Positions 1-8,285 of a DNA stretch of 49,989 nt are shown piece by piece. A program made the position numbers and the translations under genes. Position 1 is the stretch's first letter; the number at the start of each line of letters is the position of its first letter. The stretch is from the NCBI GenBank assembly GCA_015066815.1, contig SVNR01000016.1, forward strand, positions 1-49,989, in the 5' to 3' direction. The notes under the pieces were generated by a model. That model was not told the DNA's origin, searched no databases, and was given only the letters and a program-made list of their open reading frames with translations. The stretch is from Ruminococcus sp. Its GTDB lineage: Bacteria; Bacillota; Clostridia; Oscillospirales; Ruminococcaceae.

Positions 1-126
1 AAATCAGCGCTTATGCAGATAGAAGAAATGAAATATGCTCAGACTCTTATTGAACACGGAGTACCGGAAGAAAAAATAAGAAAATACGGATTTGCGTTTG
101 AGGGGAAGAAGGTCAGGATAGGGTAG
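1..126 (+). CDS. C-terminal end of an unidentified protein (5' partial)
   Basis: The first frame is open from base 1 and ends at the TAG at 124-126, giving the last 41 residues of a protein that begins outside the window. The piece is charged and looks helical (QIEEMKYAQTLIEHGV) and ends in a basic stretch (GKKVRIG). The pattern of an amphipathic helix followed by GVPEEKIRKYG loosely recalls the C-terminal tails of Rpn/PD-(D/E)XK transposase-like proteins such as the one at 17538-18617, but the match is too short to claim. The stop codon lies inside an inverted repeat. No function is assigned. Confidence 0.55.
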   Translation, partial: KSALMQIEEMKYAQTLIEHGVPEEKIRKYGFAFEGKKVRIG

Positions 127-155
127 TAAACGACCAATGTATTTGTCGTTTACTA
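124..155. repeat. Perfect 11-bp inverted repeat, member of the TAGTAAACG dyad family
   Basis: TAGTAAACGAC (124-134) and GTCGTTTACTA (145-155) are exact reverse complements around a 10-base A/T-rich loop. The left arm overlaps the stop codon of the upstream gene, so it could act as a terminator, but no T-run follows. Similar GTAAACG/CGTTTAC dyads occur at 7234, 13134, 15114 and 15181, mostly beside promoters, so an operator role is also possible. Confidence 0.6.
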
Positions 156-207
156 TTATTGGTTTAAACAGAATACAGTAAGCATATATAAGAAATAATA
201 AGTAATT

Positions 208-849
208 ATGATTAAGAAACTATGTATTATTTTAGATTTGATTTCTATATTGTTGATATTTGGCATGTGGTTTTTTGCGATAAAAAACATGTGGCTTATA
301 TCTATCATTACAGTTTATGCGTTTTTATCTAATTGTTTTAGGCTTGTATGTATGGAGAAAAGATATTTGGATGAAAATAATAGAATCAAATCAACAAAAT
401 TGAAGAATGTTTATTTGGTTAAAAATATTGAAATTAAAAACAATGCATTTTGTTGTTTTAATAATATTTTTTTAGAAGAAAATCTGTATAATGAGCTTAT
501 TAATAATTCAATAAGTTTGAATACAGTTATATTTCATGAACAGTATCATTTGAAAAAACATCATTTATTATTTAAATTAATATTAAAATATCTGGTTGTT
601 TTTCTGATATTTACATGCACAATATTTTCTGGTAAATATTTATTTCTTTTGGTGGTTTTTGCAACACTTTTCTATGTGTATTCTCTTTCTTGTGAATATA
701 AAGCTGATCAATATGCATTAAATTATTGCAGCAAAGAAGATATGGTGAAGATGTTAAAAATAGCATGTCGTAAACCTAAGAAATCAAATAAAATTGATTT
801 TTTTGATTTTCATCCGGCGTTAGAGAAAAGAATTAAAAGATTGAAATAA
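208..849 (+). CDS. M48/M56-like membrane zinc metalloprotease
   Basis: The 213-residue protein starts with two hydrophobic segments (about 6-24 and 28-48), then a soluble stretch with the zinc-protease signature HEQYH (His110, Glu111, His114). Another hydrophobic hairpin (about 125-158) follows, and then CEYKAD, where Glu163 would be the third zinc ligand. A C-terminal HPALEKRI resembles the HP...R motif of M48 (HtpX/Ste24-like) enzymes. M56 BlaR1-type peptidases share the architecture. The predicted role is cleavage of a membrane or membrane-associated peptide or protein. No strong ribosome site precedes the ATG. Codon use is very A/T-rich compared with the cellobiose phosphorylase downstream. 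A 40-residue ORF follows within 20 bases and could be its substrate or partner. The substrate is unknown. Confidence 0.75.
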   Translation: MIKKLCIILDLISILLIFGMWFFAIKNMWLISIITVYAFLSNCFRLVCMEKRYLDENNRIKSTKLKNVYLVKNIEIKNNAFCCFNNIFLEENLYNELINNSISLNTVIFHEQYHLKKHHLLFKLILKYLVVFLIFTCTIFSGKYLFLLVVFATLFYVYSLSCEYKADQYALNYCSKEDMVKMLKIACRKPKKSNKIDFFDFHPALEKRIKRLK

Positions 850-868
850 AAACTAAACATGAGAGGTA

Positions 869-991
869 ATGAATAAAATTATACTTAATTCTAATAAAGG
901 CTTGAAAATAACTAATATGTTGATATTGGAGATGTATCTTGGAAAGGGTACGGATATAAAAAGCTTGTATTTCAAATGTAAAACTATATAA
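869..991 (+). CDS. Small ORF (40 aa) downstream of the metalloprotease
   Basis: An ATG at 869 preceded by GAGAGG opens a 40-residue frame ending at TAA 989-991. The peptide begins MNKIILNSNKGLK, has a hydrophobic middle (TNMLILEMYLG) and a basic, Cys-containing end (YFKCKTI). It lies 19 bases after the metalloprotease stop and before a strong terminator, so the two are probably co-transcribed. Size and position suit a secreted or signalling peptide processed by the neighbouring protease, but that is inference. Chance cannot be excluded for an ORF this short. Confidence 0.35.
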   Translation: MNKIILNSNKGLKITNMLILEMYLGKGTDIKSLYFKCKTI

Positions 992-1003
992 AATCCATAC
1001 ATA

Positions 1004-1040
1004 AAAACGGCTGCGTAACATTAAGTTACGCAGCCGTTTT
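1004..1040. terminator. Bidirectional intrinsic terminator, 16-bp stem
   Basis: AAAACGGCTGCGTAAC (1004-1019) pairs perfectly with 1025-1040 around a 5-base loop. A-rich and T-rich flanks make it functional in both directions. It ends the + strand protease operon and the minus-strand cellobiose phosphorylase gene, which converge here. Confidence 0.9.
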
Positions 1041-1071
1041 GTATTATAAAGCTTTCACTTTAAGGTTTTTA

Positions 1072-3528
1072 TTAACCCATTACAACTTCAACAGTGTGAA
1101 CGCCGCTTTCGAAAGCAGGAATAACTGTTCCTTCGATAGCCTTGCCGTCAACTGTGAGGCTCTTTACGCCCTTGCAAACGTGGTCAGGGTTCTTGACTGT
1201 GATGTTGTATTCAGCACCACGGTACTTTCTTGTAGCTGTGAAGCCGTCCCATTCGTGTGGGATGGAAGGATCTACTCTGAGTCCGTCGAAGTCAGGCTGT
1301 ACACCGAGGATGTACTGAGATATAGCAACCATGTTCCATGCAGCTGTACCTGTGAGCCATGAGTTCTTTCCTTCACCAAATCTGCTTGCATCCTTACCTG
1401 CGATCATCTGACCGTAAACGTAAGGCTCTGTCTTGTGAAGCTCTGAGATGTCCTCGTTAAATGCAGGAGCGATCTTTGAGTAGTATTCAAACGCCTTGTC
1501 ACCACGGCCTGCATAAGCTTCAGCACAGATGATCCATGCGTTGTTGTGTGTGAAGATACCTGCGTTCTCCTTGTATCCGCCCGGATATGTGGAGATTTCG
1601 CCGTACTGTACATAGTATTTTGAGAATGCAGGGTTGTTGAGAACGAGACCGTACTTTGTGTTGAGGTACTTGTCGATAGATTCAAGAGTCTTGATATCTG
1701 CACCCTGATCCTTGCCTATTTCGGACATAACTGCAAAGCCCTGTGGTTCGATGAAGATCTTACCTTCTTCACATTCCTTTGAACCCATCTTCTCGCCGTA
1801 AGCGTCGTAAGCTCTGAGGAACCAGTCACCGTCAAAAGCAGATTCCATAACATTCTTCTTCATCTTGTCAATCTCAGCCTGAGCCTTGTCAGCTTCCTCG
1901 TTCTTGCCGAGGTGTCTGAGGATACCAACGTATGAAGGACCTGCATATGTGAAGAGTGTAGCAACCATTACAGACTCAGCAACCTTGGAGTAACCGCCTT
2001 CTGCAGCGAACTTAGGGTTGGTGTATGTCTGGAAGCTTTCGCCCGGCTTATCAGAGAAGCATGAAAGGTTGATACAGTCGTTCCAGTCAGCACGCATAGC
2101 GAGCGGGAGTCCGTGAGGACCGAGATTGTTTACTATATGATAGAATGAAACTGTGAGGTGATCGAGCATTGGCTTAGCCTTTGACTCGTCGTTGTCATAA
2201 GGAACCATTTCGTCGAGGATAGACCAGTCGCCTGTTTCCTTGATGTATGAGCCTACAGAAAGGATCATCCAGAGCGGATCATCTGAGAAGTCGCCGCCGA
2301 TATCGGAGTTGCCCTTCTTTGTGAGTGGCTGATACTGGTGGTAGCAGCCGCCGTCAGGAAGCTGTGTTGAAGCGAGGTCGATAAGTCTCTCTCTTGCACG
2401 GTCCGGAATCTGGTGAACGAAACCGAGAATATCCTGGTTGGAGTCTCTGAAGCCCATTCCACGGCCGATACCTGATTCGAAGTATGAAGCAGAACGTGAA
2501 AGGTTGAATGTAACCATACACTGATACTGGTTCCAGATGTTTACCATACGATTAACCTTGTCGTCAGGTGTATTTACGTTGAGGATTCCGAGGAGCTTGT
2601 CCCATGTAGCTCTGAGCTCTGCAAGACCTTCAGCAACCTTTTCAGGTGTGTTGTATTTTTCGATCATTGCGTGAGCCTTTTCTTTGTTGATTGTCTTGCC
2701 GTCAGCCTCAAACTTCTTGTCAAAAGGATTCTCAACGTAGCCGAGGATGAAAACGAGAGTCTTTGTTTCGCCTGCGCCGAGTGTGATCTCTTTGTAGTGT
2801 GAAGCGATAGGTGACCAGCCGTCAGCGAAGGAGTTTCCTGACTTGCCTTCTGTAACAGCCTGAGGATCGCCGAAGCCGTTATAGAGACCGATAAATGTAT
2901 CACGATCTGTATCGTAACCGTCGATAGCGTCGTTTACTGTATAGAAAGCGTAGTGGTTACGTCTGTCTCTGTATTCTGTCTTGTGGTAGATTGTGGAGCC
3001 TTCAACTTCAACACGACCTGTAGAGAAGTTTCTCTGGAAGTTTGTGCAGTCGTCCTGAGCGTCCCAGAGACACCATTCTGCAAAAGAGAAGAACTTGAAT
3101 GTCTTAGGAGCTGAGCCCTCGTTTGTGAGAACTACCTGCTGAACTTCTCCGTCGTAGTTCTGAGGAACGAAGAAAGTAACCTCAGCCTTAAGGTCGTTCT
3201 TCTTACCTGTGATAACAGTATAGCCCATACCGTGACGGCATTCATATGAATCGAGCTCTGTCTTTACAGGTGACCATCCCGGATTCCAGATAGTACCGTT
3301 GTCGTTTATGTAGAAGTAACGTCCGCCCATATCGATAGGAACGTTGTTGTAACGATATCTTGTTATTCTTCTGAGACGTGCATCCTTATAGAAGCAGTAG
3401 CCGCCTGCTGTGTTTGAAATAAGTGAGAAGAAGCTCTGTGTACCGAGATAGTTGATCCATGGATATGGTGTTCTTGGAGAGTTGATGACGTATTCTTTTC
3501 TTGCGTCATCGAAAAAGCCGAATTTCAT
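1072..3528 (-). CDS. cbp: Cellobiose phosphorylase (GH94)
   Basis: The 818 residues match the full length of GH94 cellobiose phosphorylases, close to the Ruminococcus enzymes (N-terminus [15 protein letters not shown]). The enzyme splits cellobiose with phosphate into glucose-1-phosphate and glucose in the cytoplasm, saving ATP in cellulose catabolism. The N-terminal beta-sandwich is followed by an (alpha/alpha)6 barrel. The RADWNDC motif near residue 483 carries the family's catalytic acid Asp, and the conserved [10 protein letters not shown] and GTAAWN stretches follow. The ATG at 3528 has an ideal AAAGGAG site seven bases upstream. It has its own promoter (3592-3620) and ends at a bidirectional terminator. 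Codon use is G/C-richer than in the mobile element, typical of a highly expressed native gene. Cellodextrin phosphorylase is the alternative, but length and motifs favour cellobiose. Confidence 0.93.
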   Translation of the reverse strand: MKFGFFDDARKEYVINSPRTPYPWINYLGTQSFFSLISNTAGGYCFYKDARLRRITRYRYNNVPIDMGGRYFYINDNGTIWNPGWSPVKTELDSYECRHGMGYTVITGKKNDLKAEVTFFVPQNYDGEVQQVVLTNEGSAPKTFKFFSFAEWCLWDAQDDCTNFQRNFSTGRVEVEGSTIYHKTEYRDRRNHYAFYTVNDAIDGYDTDRDTFIGLYNGFGDPQAVTEGKSGNSFADGWSPIASHYKEITLGAGETKTLVFILGYVENPFDKKFEADGKTINKEKAHAMIEKYNTPEKVAEGLAELRATWDKLLGILNVNTPDDKVNRMVNIWNQYQCMVTFNLSRSASYFESGIGRGMGFRDSNQDILGFVHQIPDRARERLIDLASTQLPDGGCYHQYQPLTKKGNSDIGGDFSDDPLWMILSVGSYIKETGDWSILDEMVPYDNDESKAKPMLDHLTVSFYHIVNNLGPHGLPLAMRADWNDCINLSCFSDKPGESFQTYTNPKFAAEGGYSKVAESVMVATLFTYAGPSYVGILRHLGKNEEADKAQAEIDKMKKNVMESAFDGDWFLRAYDAYGEKMGSKECEEGKIFIEPQGFAVMSEIGKDQGADIKTLESIDKYLNTKYGLVLNNPAFSKYYVQYGEISTYPGGYKENAGIFTHNNAWIICAEAYAGRGDKAFEYYSKIAPAFNEDISELHKTEPYVYGQMIAGKDASRFGEGKNSWLTGTAAWNMVAISQYILGVQPDFDGLRVDPSIPHEWDGFTATRKYRGAEYNITVKNPDHVCKGVKSLTVDGKAIEGTVIPAFESGVHTVEVVMG

Positions 3529-3591
3529 ATAAAAACTCCTTTATTAAGTTAATTTTTTTGTTTTGTGTGATTTCTCAAAACTATTAAGCTG

Positions 3592-3620
3592 ATTATATCA
3601 TATTTTCTGTTGTTTTTCAA
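3592..3620 (-). promoter_or_regulatory. Sigma-A promoter of the cellobiose phosphorylase gene
   Basis: On the minus strand TTGAAA (3615-3620) and TATAAT (3592-3597) are separated by exactly 17 bases. This leaves a leader of about 60 bases before the AAAGGAG site. The gene can therefore be transcribed independently of the mutarotase-like gene upstream. Confidence 0.8.
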
Positions 3621-3735
3621 GTGATTTAGCAAAATATATTCGGGTAAATGTTGTCGTCGGGCAGTTGTTTTCTTTGTGTTGTGTTTTTGTTTGTTTTGTA
3701 AGCTTAAAACAGCCCGTCACATATACTCATCGGTT

Positions 3736-3772
3736 TATAGTGAACATCAAAATAAATCTGACTTTCGCTATA
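3736..3772. repeat. Degenerate copy of the TATAGTGAAC dyad in the 306-bp gap upstream of cbp
   Basis: TATAGTGAAC (3736-3745) faces TTTCGCTATA (3763-3772) across an A/T-rich centre, an imperfect version of the dyad seen at 7234 and 13134. The gap 3529-3834 otherwise holds only the cbp promoter and leader. No gene was seen in it, and a 70-codon + strand frame there has no ribosome site. The dyad could bind a regulator of cbp, but it lies more than 100 bp upstream of the -35 box. Confidence 0.4.
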
Positions 3773-3834
3773 ATACAGAGGCGATGGTATAGGTGTCACA
3801 GAAAAACCAAAAGAGAACATGAGCATCCCTGCGG

Positions 3835-4842
3835 TCAGGTAGCTGTAAAGAAATGCTGTGATGCCTCGAAGGTCTGATTTTTTATGATTTCTCTGTAGCC
3901 GCTTACGCTCGGTGACAGAGAAAGGTTTGGTGCGTTTATCATCGCTGTCATAGGTTCAGGGCAGAAGTAGCCGTTGAAGCCGCAGTCGTTCCATATTATC
4001 CAGAAGCGGTATTCGTCTGAAACCTCATAACAAAGCTTTATTCCGCTTGCGGTATCTTCAGCTATTATTCCGTTGAATTCTCTGCCGTTGAGAGTGAGCT
4101 TTCCGGCTGCATACATATCGTTGTCAAGGTTCTGAAGAACCGGGAGCTTTGTTCCGTCAACATATTCCTTGTCCCATTCGGAAAGATCGAGAAGGTTTTC
4201 TGTAGGAAGGCAGCGTTCATTAAGCTCGCATCTGAGCATTGCAGGTACGCGGAGTCTTATATCGGCAAGCTTTGCTCCGTCAACAAAAGGAGCAGCCATA
4301 GCTGTGTGGGAGCCTATCGATATAGGAAGAGCCTTATCTGAAAGGTTTGTGAAACGGATGTTCTGTGTAAGACCGTCCTCAGAAAGTGTGAAGGTGTATT
4401 CCACAGTAAAGTCTATAGGCATATACTGATAAAACTCATCGTTTTCATCAAAAACAAACTTTGTTTTAAGCCATGCGCTCTTGTCGTCAAAGCTGTATTC
4501 TTCAACGTTGTGTACACGCTTGTGCAGGAAGCCGTGTATATGGTTGTTGTAGTGATTTTTTTCGTTTACCGGCCAGTGATATACGGCATCAGAGGTTTTG
4601 AGTACGCCGTCGGCAAGTCTGTTCGGAAAATACAGGGTAGGCATTCCCCATACCTCTGGCGAGTTGATAATCGTTTCTGCGGGATTCTGTGCGTCAAACC
4701 TGAAAAATTCAGCTGAGTGAACTGTGTCTCTGAGTCTGATGACATTGCAGCCTATCTCATATGCGATAAGTGCGGTATAGCCTCCTGCAGTGAGTTCAAC
4801 ACAGGGTGTTCCGTTGAAGTTGATCATTTTTGCATTGTTCAT
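3835..4842 (-). CDS. Aldose 1-epimerase (galactose mutarotase)-like protein
   Basis: This 335-residue protein fits the galactose-mutarotase-like beta-sandwich superfamily. It has an early NRLADG segment, the His-containing IHGFLHKR motif (about residues 102-109) and a late CPEPMTAMINAPN segment whose Glu corresponds to the catalytic base of aldose 1-epimerases. The likely role is interconversion of sugar anomers in the cytoplasm. Placement directly upstream of cellobiose phosphorylase suggests it supplies the anomer needed for glucose or cellobiose metabolism. An AGAGGA site precedes the ATG. It sits about 55 bp downstream of the DUF4830 gene on the same strand. Exact substrate is not readable from sequence; YihR-like or hexose-6-phosphate mutarotase relatives are alternatives. 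Confidence 0.8.
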   Translation of the reverse strand: MNNAKMINFNGTPCVELTAGGYTALIAYEIGCNVIRLRDTVHSAEFFRFDAQNPAETIINSPEVWGMPTLYFPNRLADGVLKTSDAVYHWPVNEKNHYNNHIHGFLHKRVHNVEEYSFDDKSAWLKTKFVFDENDEFYQYMPIDFTVEYTFTLSEDGLTQNIRFTNLSDKALPISIGSHTAMAAPFVDGAKLADIRLRVPAMLRCELNERCLPTENLLDLSEWDKEYVDGTKLPVLQNLDNDMYAAGKLTLNGREFNGIIAEDTASGIKLCYEVSDEYRFWIIWNDCGFNGYFCPEPMTAMINAPNLSLSPSVSGYREIIKNQTFEASQHFFTAT

Positions 4843-4898
4843 TTTTTCATTCCTCTTTTCTTGATTTTATCGTTGATATTTACAGTCTGACTTTTTGG

Positions 4899-5318
4899 TC
4901 AGTGTGTATCTAACGGTTTTATAAAGCCGTTTTTTCCTGTAAGGCTGAGATTTGCCCCGATAAGCTGTGTGTCCTTCAGAATAAGCTCACATACAACGTT
5001 TTCGTCTGTGCCGTAGTTTGTGACAGGGCACGTAAGCAGGGTAGCACTGCTTCCTCTGTGTTTTTTCAGGTCAAAGCCCTGCTGCTTCTGGACTTCGTTG
5101 TAGCTTTGGTATATCTCGTTGAACTCTGAAGGAATAGTTATGCTTTGTGATGTTATTTTTTCCGTATCGGTTTCCCAGCCGTGAGTCAGAAGATATGCCG
5201 AAACATTTTCCATGGTAAGGCAGATATCCGGACTGCCGCTGTTTTTTACGCAGAGTACTGCAATAAAGATAAGCGACATAATGAGAGCCGATATACGGAA
5301 AATTTTTTTCTTTTTCAT
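4899..5318 (-). CDS. DUF4830 domain-containing membrane-anchored protein
   Basis: The 139 residues start with a lysine-rich N-terminus (MKKKKIFRI) and one hydrophobic segment (about 8-24), a signal anchor or uncleaved signal. A compact domain follows with the pattern AYLLTHGWE, ITIPSEFNEIYQSYNE and QQGFDLKKHRG. I recognise these as hallmarks of DUF4830, a Firmicutes family of unknown function. The domain probably sits outside the membrane. An AAAGAGGTG site precedes the ATG. Its neighbours give no functional hint, although it could be read through into the mutarotase-like gene. Confidence 0.75.
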   Translation of the reverse strand: MKKKKIFRISALIMSLIFIAVLCVKNSGSPDICLTMENVSAYLLTHGWETDTEKITSQSITIPSEFNEIYQSYNEVQKQQGFDLKKHRGSSATLLTCPVTNYGTDENVVCELILKDTQLIGANLSLTGKNGFIKPLDTH

Positions 5319-5371
5319 ATGGATTCACCTCTTTAAGTAAATCTATATGATGACTGAGGATATCATATGCT

Positions 5372-5400
5372 AAAAAACAGGCGGCCAGTATGACCGCCTT
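5372..5400 (-). terminator. Intrinsic terminator after the small membrane protein gene
   Basis: On the minus strand AGGCGG (5394-5399 complement) pairs with CCGCCT (5379-5384 complement) around a 9-base loop and is followed by GTTTTTT. It lies 27 bases after the stop codon of the 5427-5789 gene. Confidence 0.75.
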
Positions 5401-5426
5401 GAGCTTTTGTTTTTGATTTTTTATGA

Positions 5427-5789
5427 TTATTTGAAAGCAGGGATAGAAAATCCGAAAGGAAGTTCTCTGAGCTTTCCTTTTGCAGCGTCAATTATTTTTA
5501 ACACAACAAGTGCTAACAGAACAATGCTTATTATGGAGCTGATAAAGCCGCCTAAAAACGGAATTCTGCCTATAATAAACGAGTTTACAAAGAAAGCCAA
5601 GCAAATTGTAAGCAACTGGTTTGAAAGTTGCTTTGCGTATGCTGAGGTCTTGTATGATATTGCCGGAAGGAAGAAAAGAACGAATAAAATAATGCATATT
5701 ATAGAAAGTGCCTTCTGTTCTTCGATCTCTGCCGGATCATACTGATCGGTGATGTCATTCATCTGAAGTGTTGTGTAAATAGTGTCCAT
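5427..5789 (-). CDS. Small multi-pass membrane protein of unknown function
   Basis: The 120-residue protein has a short acidic N-terminus (DQYDPAEIEEQKAL) and then about three hydrophobic segments (residues about 29-46, 58-75 and 80-100). It ends in a cytosolic tail (KGKLRELPFG). The layout resembles DUF4870/Tic20-like small integral membrane proteins, but I see no defining motif. The AGGAGG site and short spacer to the ATG at 5789 are strong. A TATAAT-like box lies near 5841-5846, without a clear -35. It is followed by its own terminator and is probably monocistronic. Confidence 0.6.
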   Translation of the reverse strand: MDTIYTTLQMNDITDQYDPAEIEEQKALSIICIILFVLFFLPAISYKTSAYAKQLSNQLLTICLAFFVNSFIIGRIPFLGGFISSIISIVLLALVVLKIIDAAKGKLRELPFGFSIPAFK

Positions 5790-5942
5790 TTTTTGTAGCC
5801 TCCTGAATATGTATTGTTTGGTATAAAAAAAATTTATATGATTATAATATCATAAAAAAACGCAAAAATCTATAGAAAAAATATTTTTATGAAAATTTGT
5901 TTGAAACAACAAAAAAACGCTGGAGTGTTTTGTGCAAAAGTG

Positions 5943-6389
5943 CTATTTGGTGTCGAGCTCTGATATGATTCCGATAAAGCTTTCAAGGTCGGTAAAATCC
6001 TTATAAACCGATGCAAAGCGTATGTACGCTATCACATCAAGCTTTTTTAGTTTTTCAAGAACGATGTTTCCTATTTCGGATGAGGATACAGTTTCACGGA
6101 AATCGTTCAGAAAACAGGTCTCTGTTTCATCGGCTATTCTTGATACAGCCTCGGCGCTTACGGGTCTTTTTTTGATAGCACTGTATATTCCGTTTACAAG
6201 CTTGTTTTTGTCAAAGGGTTCAAAAGAACCGTCTCTTTTTTCAACAGCCAGAACAGGAACGTCTATTGTTTCATAGGTTGTAAACCTTCTTTGACAGTTT
6301 GTGCATTCACGTCTTCTTCTTTTTTTCCGGTCTATGGATCTTGAGTCGATTACTTTTGTATCTTCATAGCTGCAAAAAGGGCATTTCAT
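5943..6389 (-). CDS. nrdR: Transcriptional repressor NrdR
   Basis: This 148-residue protein is full length for NrdR. It has an N-terminal zinc ribbon (Cys3, Cys6, Cys29, Cys32) with the near-universal KVIDSR motif and a basic RRRRECTNC stretch, then an ATP-cone (EKRDGSFEPFDKNKL) and the conserved AYIRFASVYKDF. NrdR senses ATP/dATP through the cone and represses ribonucleotide reductase genes by binding paired NrdR boxes. Its ATG overlaps the stop of the upstream TIM-barrel gene (ATGA), implying translational coupling. No ribonucleotide reductase gene lies nearby, so its targets are elsewhere. Confidence 0.96.
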   Translation of the reverse strand: MKCPFCSYEDTKVIDSRSIDRKKRRRRECTNCQRRFTTYETIDVPVLAVEKRDGSFEPFDKNKLVNGIYSAIKKRPVSAEAVSRIADETETCFLNDFRETVSSSEIGNIVLEKLKKLDVIAYIRFASVYKDFTDLESFIGIISELDTK

Positions 6390-7204
6390 ATGGTGGTCCT
6401 TTCTTTTCTGATGTTTTTTATTATTTTGTCAAGGTAGTCAAAGCTTTCCTTCAGTTCCTGCGGCTTATCGAAGTTGTTTCTGTAAAGCTCAAGTATGACA
6501 GAGCCGTCAAAGCCTTTTTTCATAAGAGACATAAGAAAAGCTTCTATGTTGAAGGTTCCTTTTCCGGGAAGAAGGCAGTCGCTTTTTTCATCGTGATCAC
6601 TCATATGCACATGGATTATTTTGTTTCCGAGTACATCTGCCATGGTGAAGGGGTTTTCGCCTGAACGGACAGCCTGCTTTATATCAAGCACAAACCTTGC
6701 GTCATCTCCCAGACTTTGTGACATTTTTCTGAGAAAATCAAGGCTTCTGCTCTGACATCTTGCTACGTTTTCCTGTGCAACGACAACGCCGAACGACCTG
6801 GCAGTTTCGGAAATACGCGAAAAAACCTCAAAGTAATAATCGTCAGGGCATGCTATGATGTGGAGGTTTCCGTGAAGCACGAAGATCTCTGAATGAAGCC
6901 TTGTCATTGCTTCAAAAAAATACTTGTAGTATTCGAGCATATCGGTTATACGTCTTTCGTAGCCTGAAAAAAACATCATAGGCTCTATAGGACAGGTAAA
7001 CGGGTGATATGCGGTGCATGAAGCGCCTCCGTCTGCCAGGATGCGTGCAAGCATATCCGTAAAGTCAGCTGTTGTTTCGCTGTGAGTGTTCACAAATATC
7101 TCAGTGTCTGTTATTCCGAGCTTCATAAGGATCTCAAGTGTGTTTTCAAGCAGATCAGGATAAAGACATGCTGTTGAAACTCCTGCTTTCATTTTGCGTA
7201 TCAC
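6386..7204 (-). CDS. Sugar phosphate isomerase/epimerase-like TIM barrel protein
   Basis: The 272 residues fit the AP-endonuclease-2/xylose-isomerase-like TIM-barrel superfamily. Recurrent strand ends carry metal-ligand residues: FVLHGNLH, VVVAQEN, FVLDIKQA, IIHVHMSDHD and VILELYRNNF. These give the His, Glu, Asp and Glu set typical of divalent-metal sugar isomerases and epimerases. The real substrate is unknown; endonuclease IV is less likely given the short length and lack of its strict motifs. An AGAGGTGA site precedes the ATG. The promoter and an operator-like dyad lie directly upstream, and the gene is translationally coupled to nrdR. Confidence 0.75.
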   Translation of the reverse strand: MIRKMKAGVSTACLYPDLLENTLEILMKLGITDTEIFVNTHSETTADFTDMLARILADGGASCTAYHPFTCPIEPMMFFSGYERRITDMLEYYKYFFEAMTRLHSEIFVLHGNLHIIACPDDYYFEVFSRISETARSFGVVVAQENVARCQSRSLDFLRKMSQSLGDDARFVLDIKQAVRSGENPFTMADVLGNKIIHVHMSDHDEKSDCLLPGKGTFNIEAFLMSLMKKGFDGSVILELYRNNFDKPQELKESFDYLDKIIKNIRKERTTI

Positions 7205-7233
7205 CTCTGTTTGCTGTTTAATATATTATTACA

Positions 7234-7266
7234 TATAAACGAAAAAAAGTTTTAATGTTCACTATA
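7234..7266. repeat. Dyad of the TATAGTGAAC family at the isomerase/nrdR promoter
   Basis: Read on the minus strand, TATAGTGAAC (complement of 7257-7266) is followed by a T-rich core and CGTTTATA (complement of 7234-7241). It begins one base after the -10 box, in the same position as the dyad at the CPBP promoter. It would cover the transcription start, which suits a repressor operator. Confidence 0.5.
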
Positions 7267-7267
7267 A

Positions 7268-7297
7268 ATTATAACATAAAACCGCCTTGCTTTACAA
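7268..7297 (-). promoter_or_regulatory. Promoter of the isomerase-nrdR operon
   Basis: On the minus strand TTGTAA (complement of 7292-7297) and TATAAT (complement of 7268-7273) are 18 bases apart. The -35 box and spacer overlap the terminator of secF, so this promoter sits within the end signal of the upstream operon. Confidence 0.6.
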
Positions 7298-7305
7298 GGC
7301 GGTTT
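7279..7305 (-). terminator. Intrinsic terminator after secDF
   Basis: AAACCGCCTTG (7279-7289) and its perfect complement at 7295-7305 form an 11-bp stem with a 5-base loop. On the minus strand the stem ends in a T-run. It lies about 20 bases after the secF stop codon. Confidence 0.85.
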
Positions 7306-7325
7306 CTGAAAAAACGATTTTGTAC

Positions 7326-8285
7326 TCAGGCTTTCTGAGCTTTTTTGTTCTTTGCCTGCAATGATATCCAGAGGCATGGAGCAAGACAGAGTGATGAATA
7401 TGTTCCGATTGTCATACCTATAATTATCGGAACAGAGAAGCTGAGGATCGATGTTACACCATAGATATAAGCCACGACAGATATGATGATCATTGTAGCG
7501 ATTGTTGTTATGGTAGTTCTGAAAGAACGTGACATCGACTGTGTTGTACTGATGTTTACAAGGTCGTTTATATCTGCAACAGGCATAAGCTTCTTGTTTT
7601 CTCTGATACGGTCATATACAACGATAGTGTTGTTTATTGAGCATCCGAGGATAGTAAGAACAACGGCAATGAAGTTTGAGTTGATCTGGAATCCTATGAT
7701 AACAAAGAATCCGTATGTTACTATTACGTCATGGATAAGAGCGATAACCGCACATATACCTGAGGACCAGCCGCTGATTCTTTTGAAACGGAAAGCTATA
7801 TAGAGAATAAGGATAACCGATGAAAAAGCTACTGCAACGATACACTTTACGAAGAAGTTGCGTCCAGATGATGCTGCAACGTCTGTTGAGTCGAGAATCT
7901 CAAGCTCGTTATCTGCATAAAGCTCCTGAAGTGCAGTTGTAAGCTCTGACTGCTTTTCAGCTGTGAAGCCCTCGTTTGAAACAAACGATATGGAAAGCTT
8001 CTTCTTGTCGCTCTGGAAGAGATCACCCTGCTGTACGTTTACAGTGGAGTTTGTTATCTCCTGAACCTTTGACTGTACTTCGTTTGAGTTTACATCACCT
8101 GTAAAGGAGTAGGTGATCATTGTTCCGCCTCTGAACTCTATTGCTACATCGACGCCTAAAAACGTAACAAGTATGGAAAGGGCAATAAGAGCGGAGGAGA
8201 TTATGTAAAAAATCTTGCGTTTGCCGGTAAAGTTATAGCGTTTTATATCGCTTGCCGGTGACTGTGTGTTTTTTGCTTTACTCAT
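7326..8285 (-). CDS. secF: Protein translocase subunit SecF
   Basis: The 319 residues match SecF. A cytosolic N-terminus is followed by the first membrane helix (about 30-47), then the conserved FRGGTMI, a periplasmic-side domain, and five further helices including the family motif NNTIVVYDRIREN. SecF works with SecD, using the proton motive force to pull translocating polypeptides out of SecYEG. The start ATG overlaps the secD stop (ATGA), so the two are translationally coupled and likely stoichiometric. A strong terminator follows. Confidence 0.95.
   Translation of the reverse strand: MSKAKNTQSPASDIKRYNFTGKRKIFYIISSALIALSILVTFLGVDVAIEFRGGTMITYSFTGDVNSNEVQSKVQEITNSTVNVQQGDLFQSDKKKLSISFVSNEGFTAEKQSELTTALQELYADNELEILDSTDVAASSGRNFFVKCIVAVAFSSVILILYIAFRFKRISGWSSGICAVIALIHDVIVTYGFFVIIGFQINSNFIAVVLTILGCSINNTIVVYDRIRENKKLMPVADINDLVNISTTQSMSRSFRTTITTIATMIIISVVAYIYGVTSILSFSVPIIIGMTIGTYSSLCLAPCLWISLQAKNKKAQKA

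Noticed and set aside
3665-3877. A 70-codon + strand ORF upstream of cbp
   Set aside because: No ribosome site, antisense to the end of the mutarotase-like gene, and composition unlike protein.
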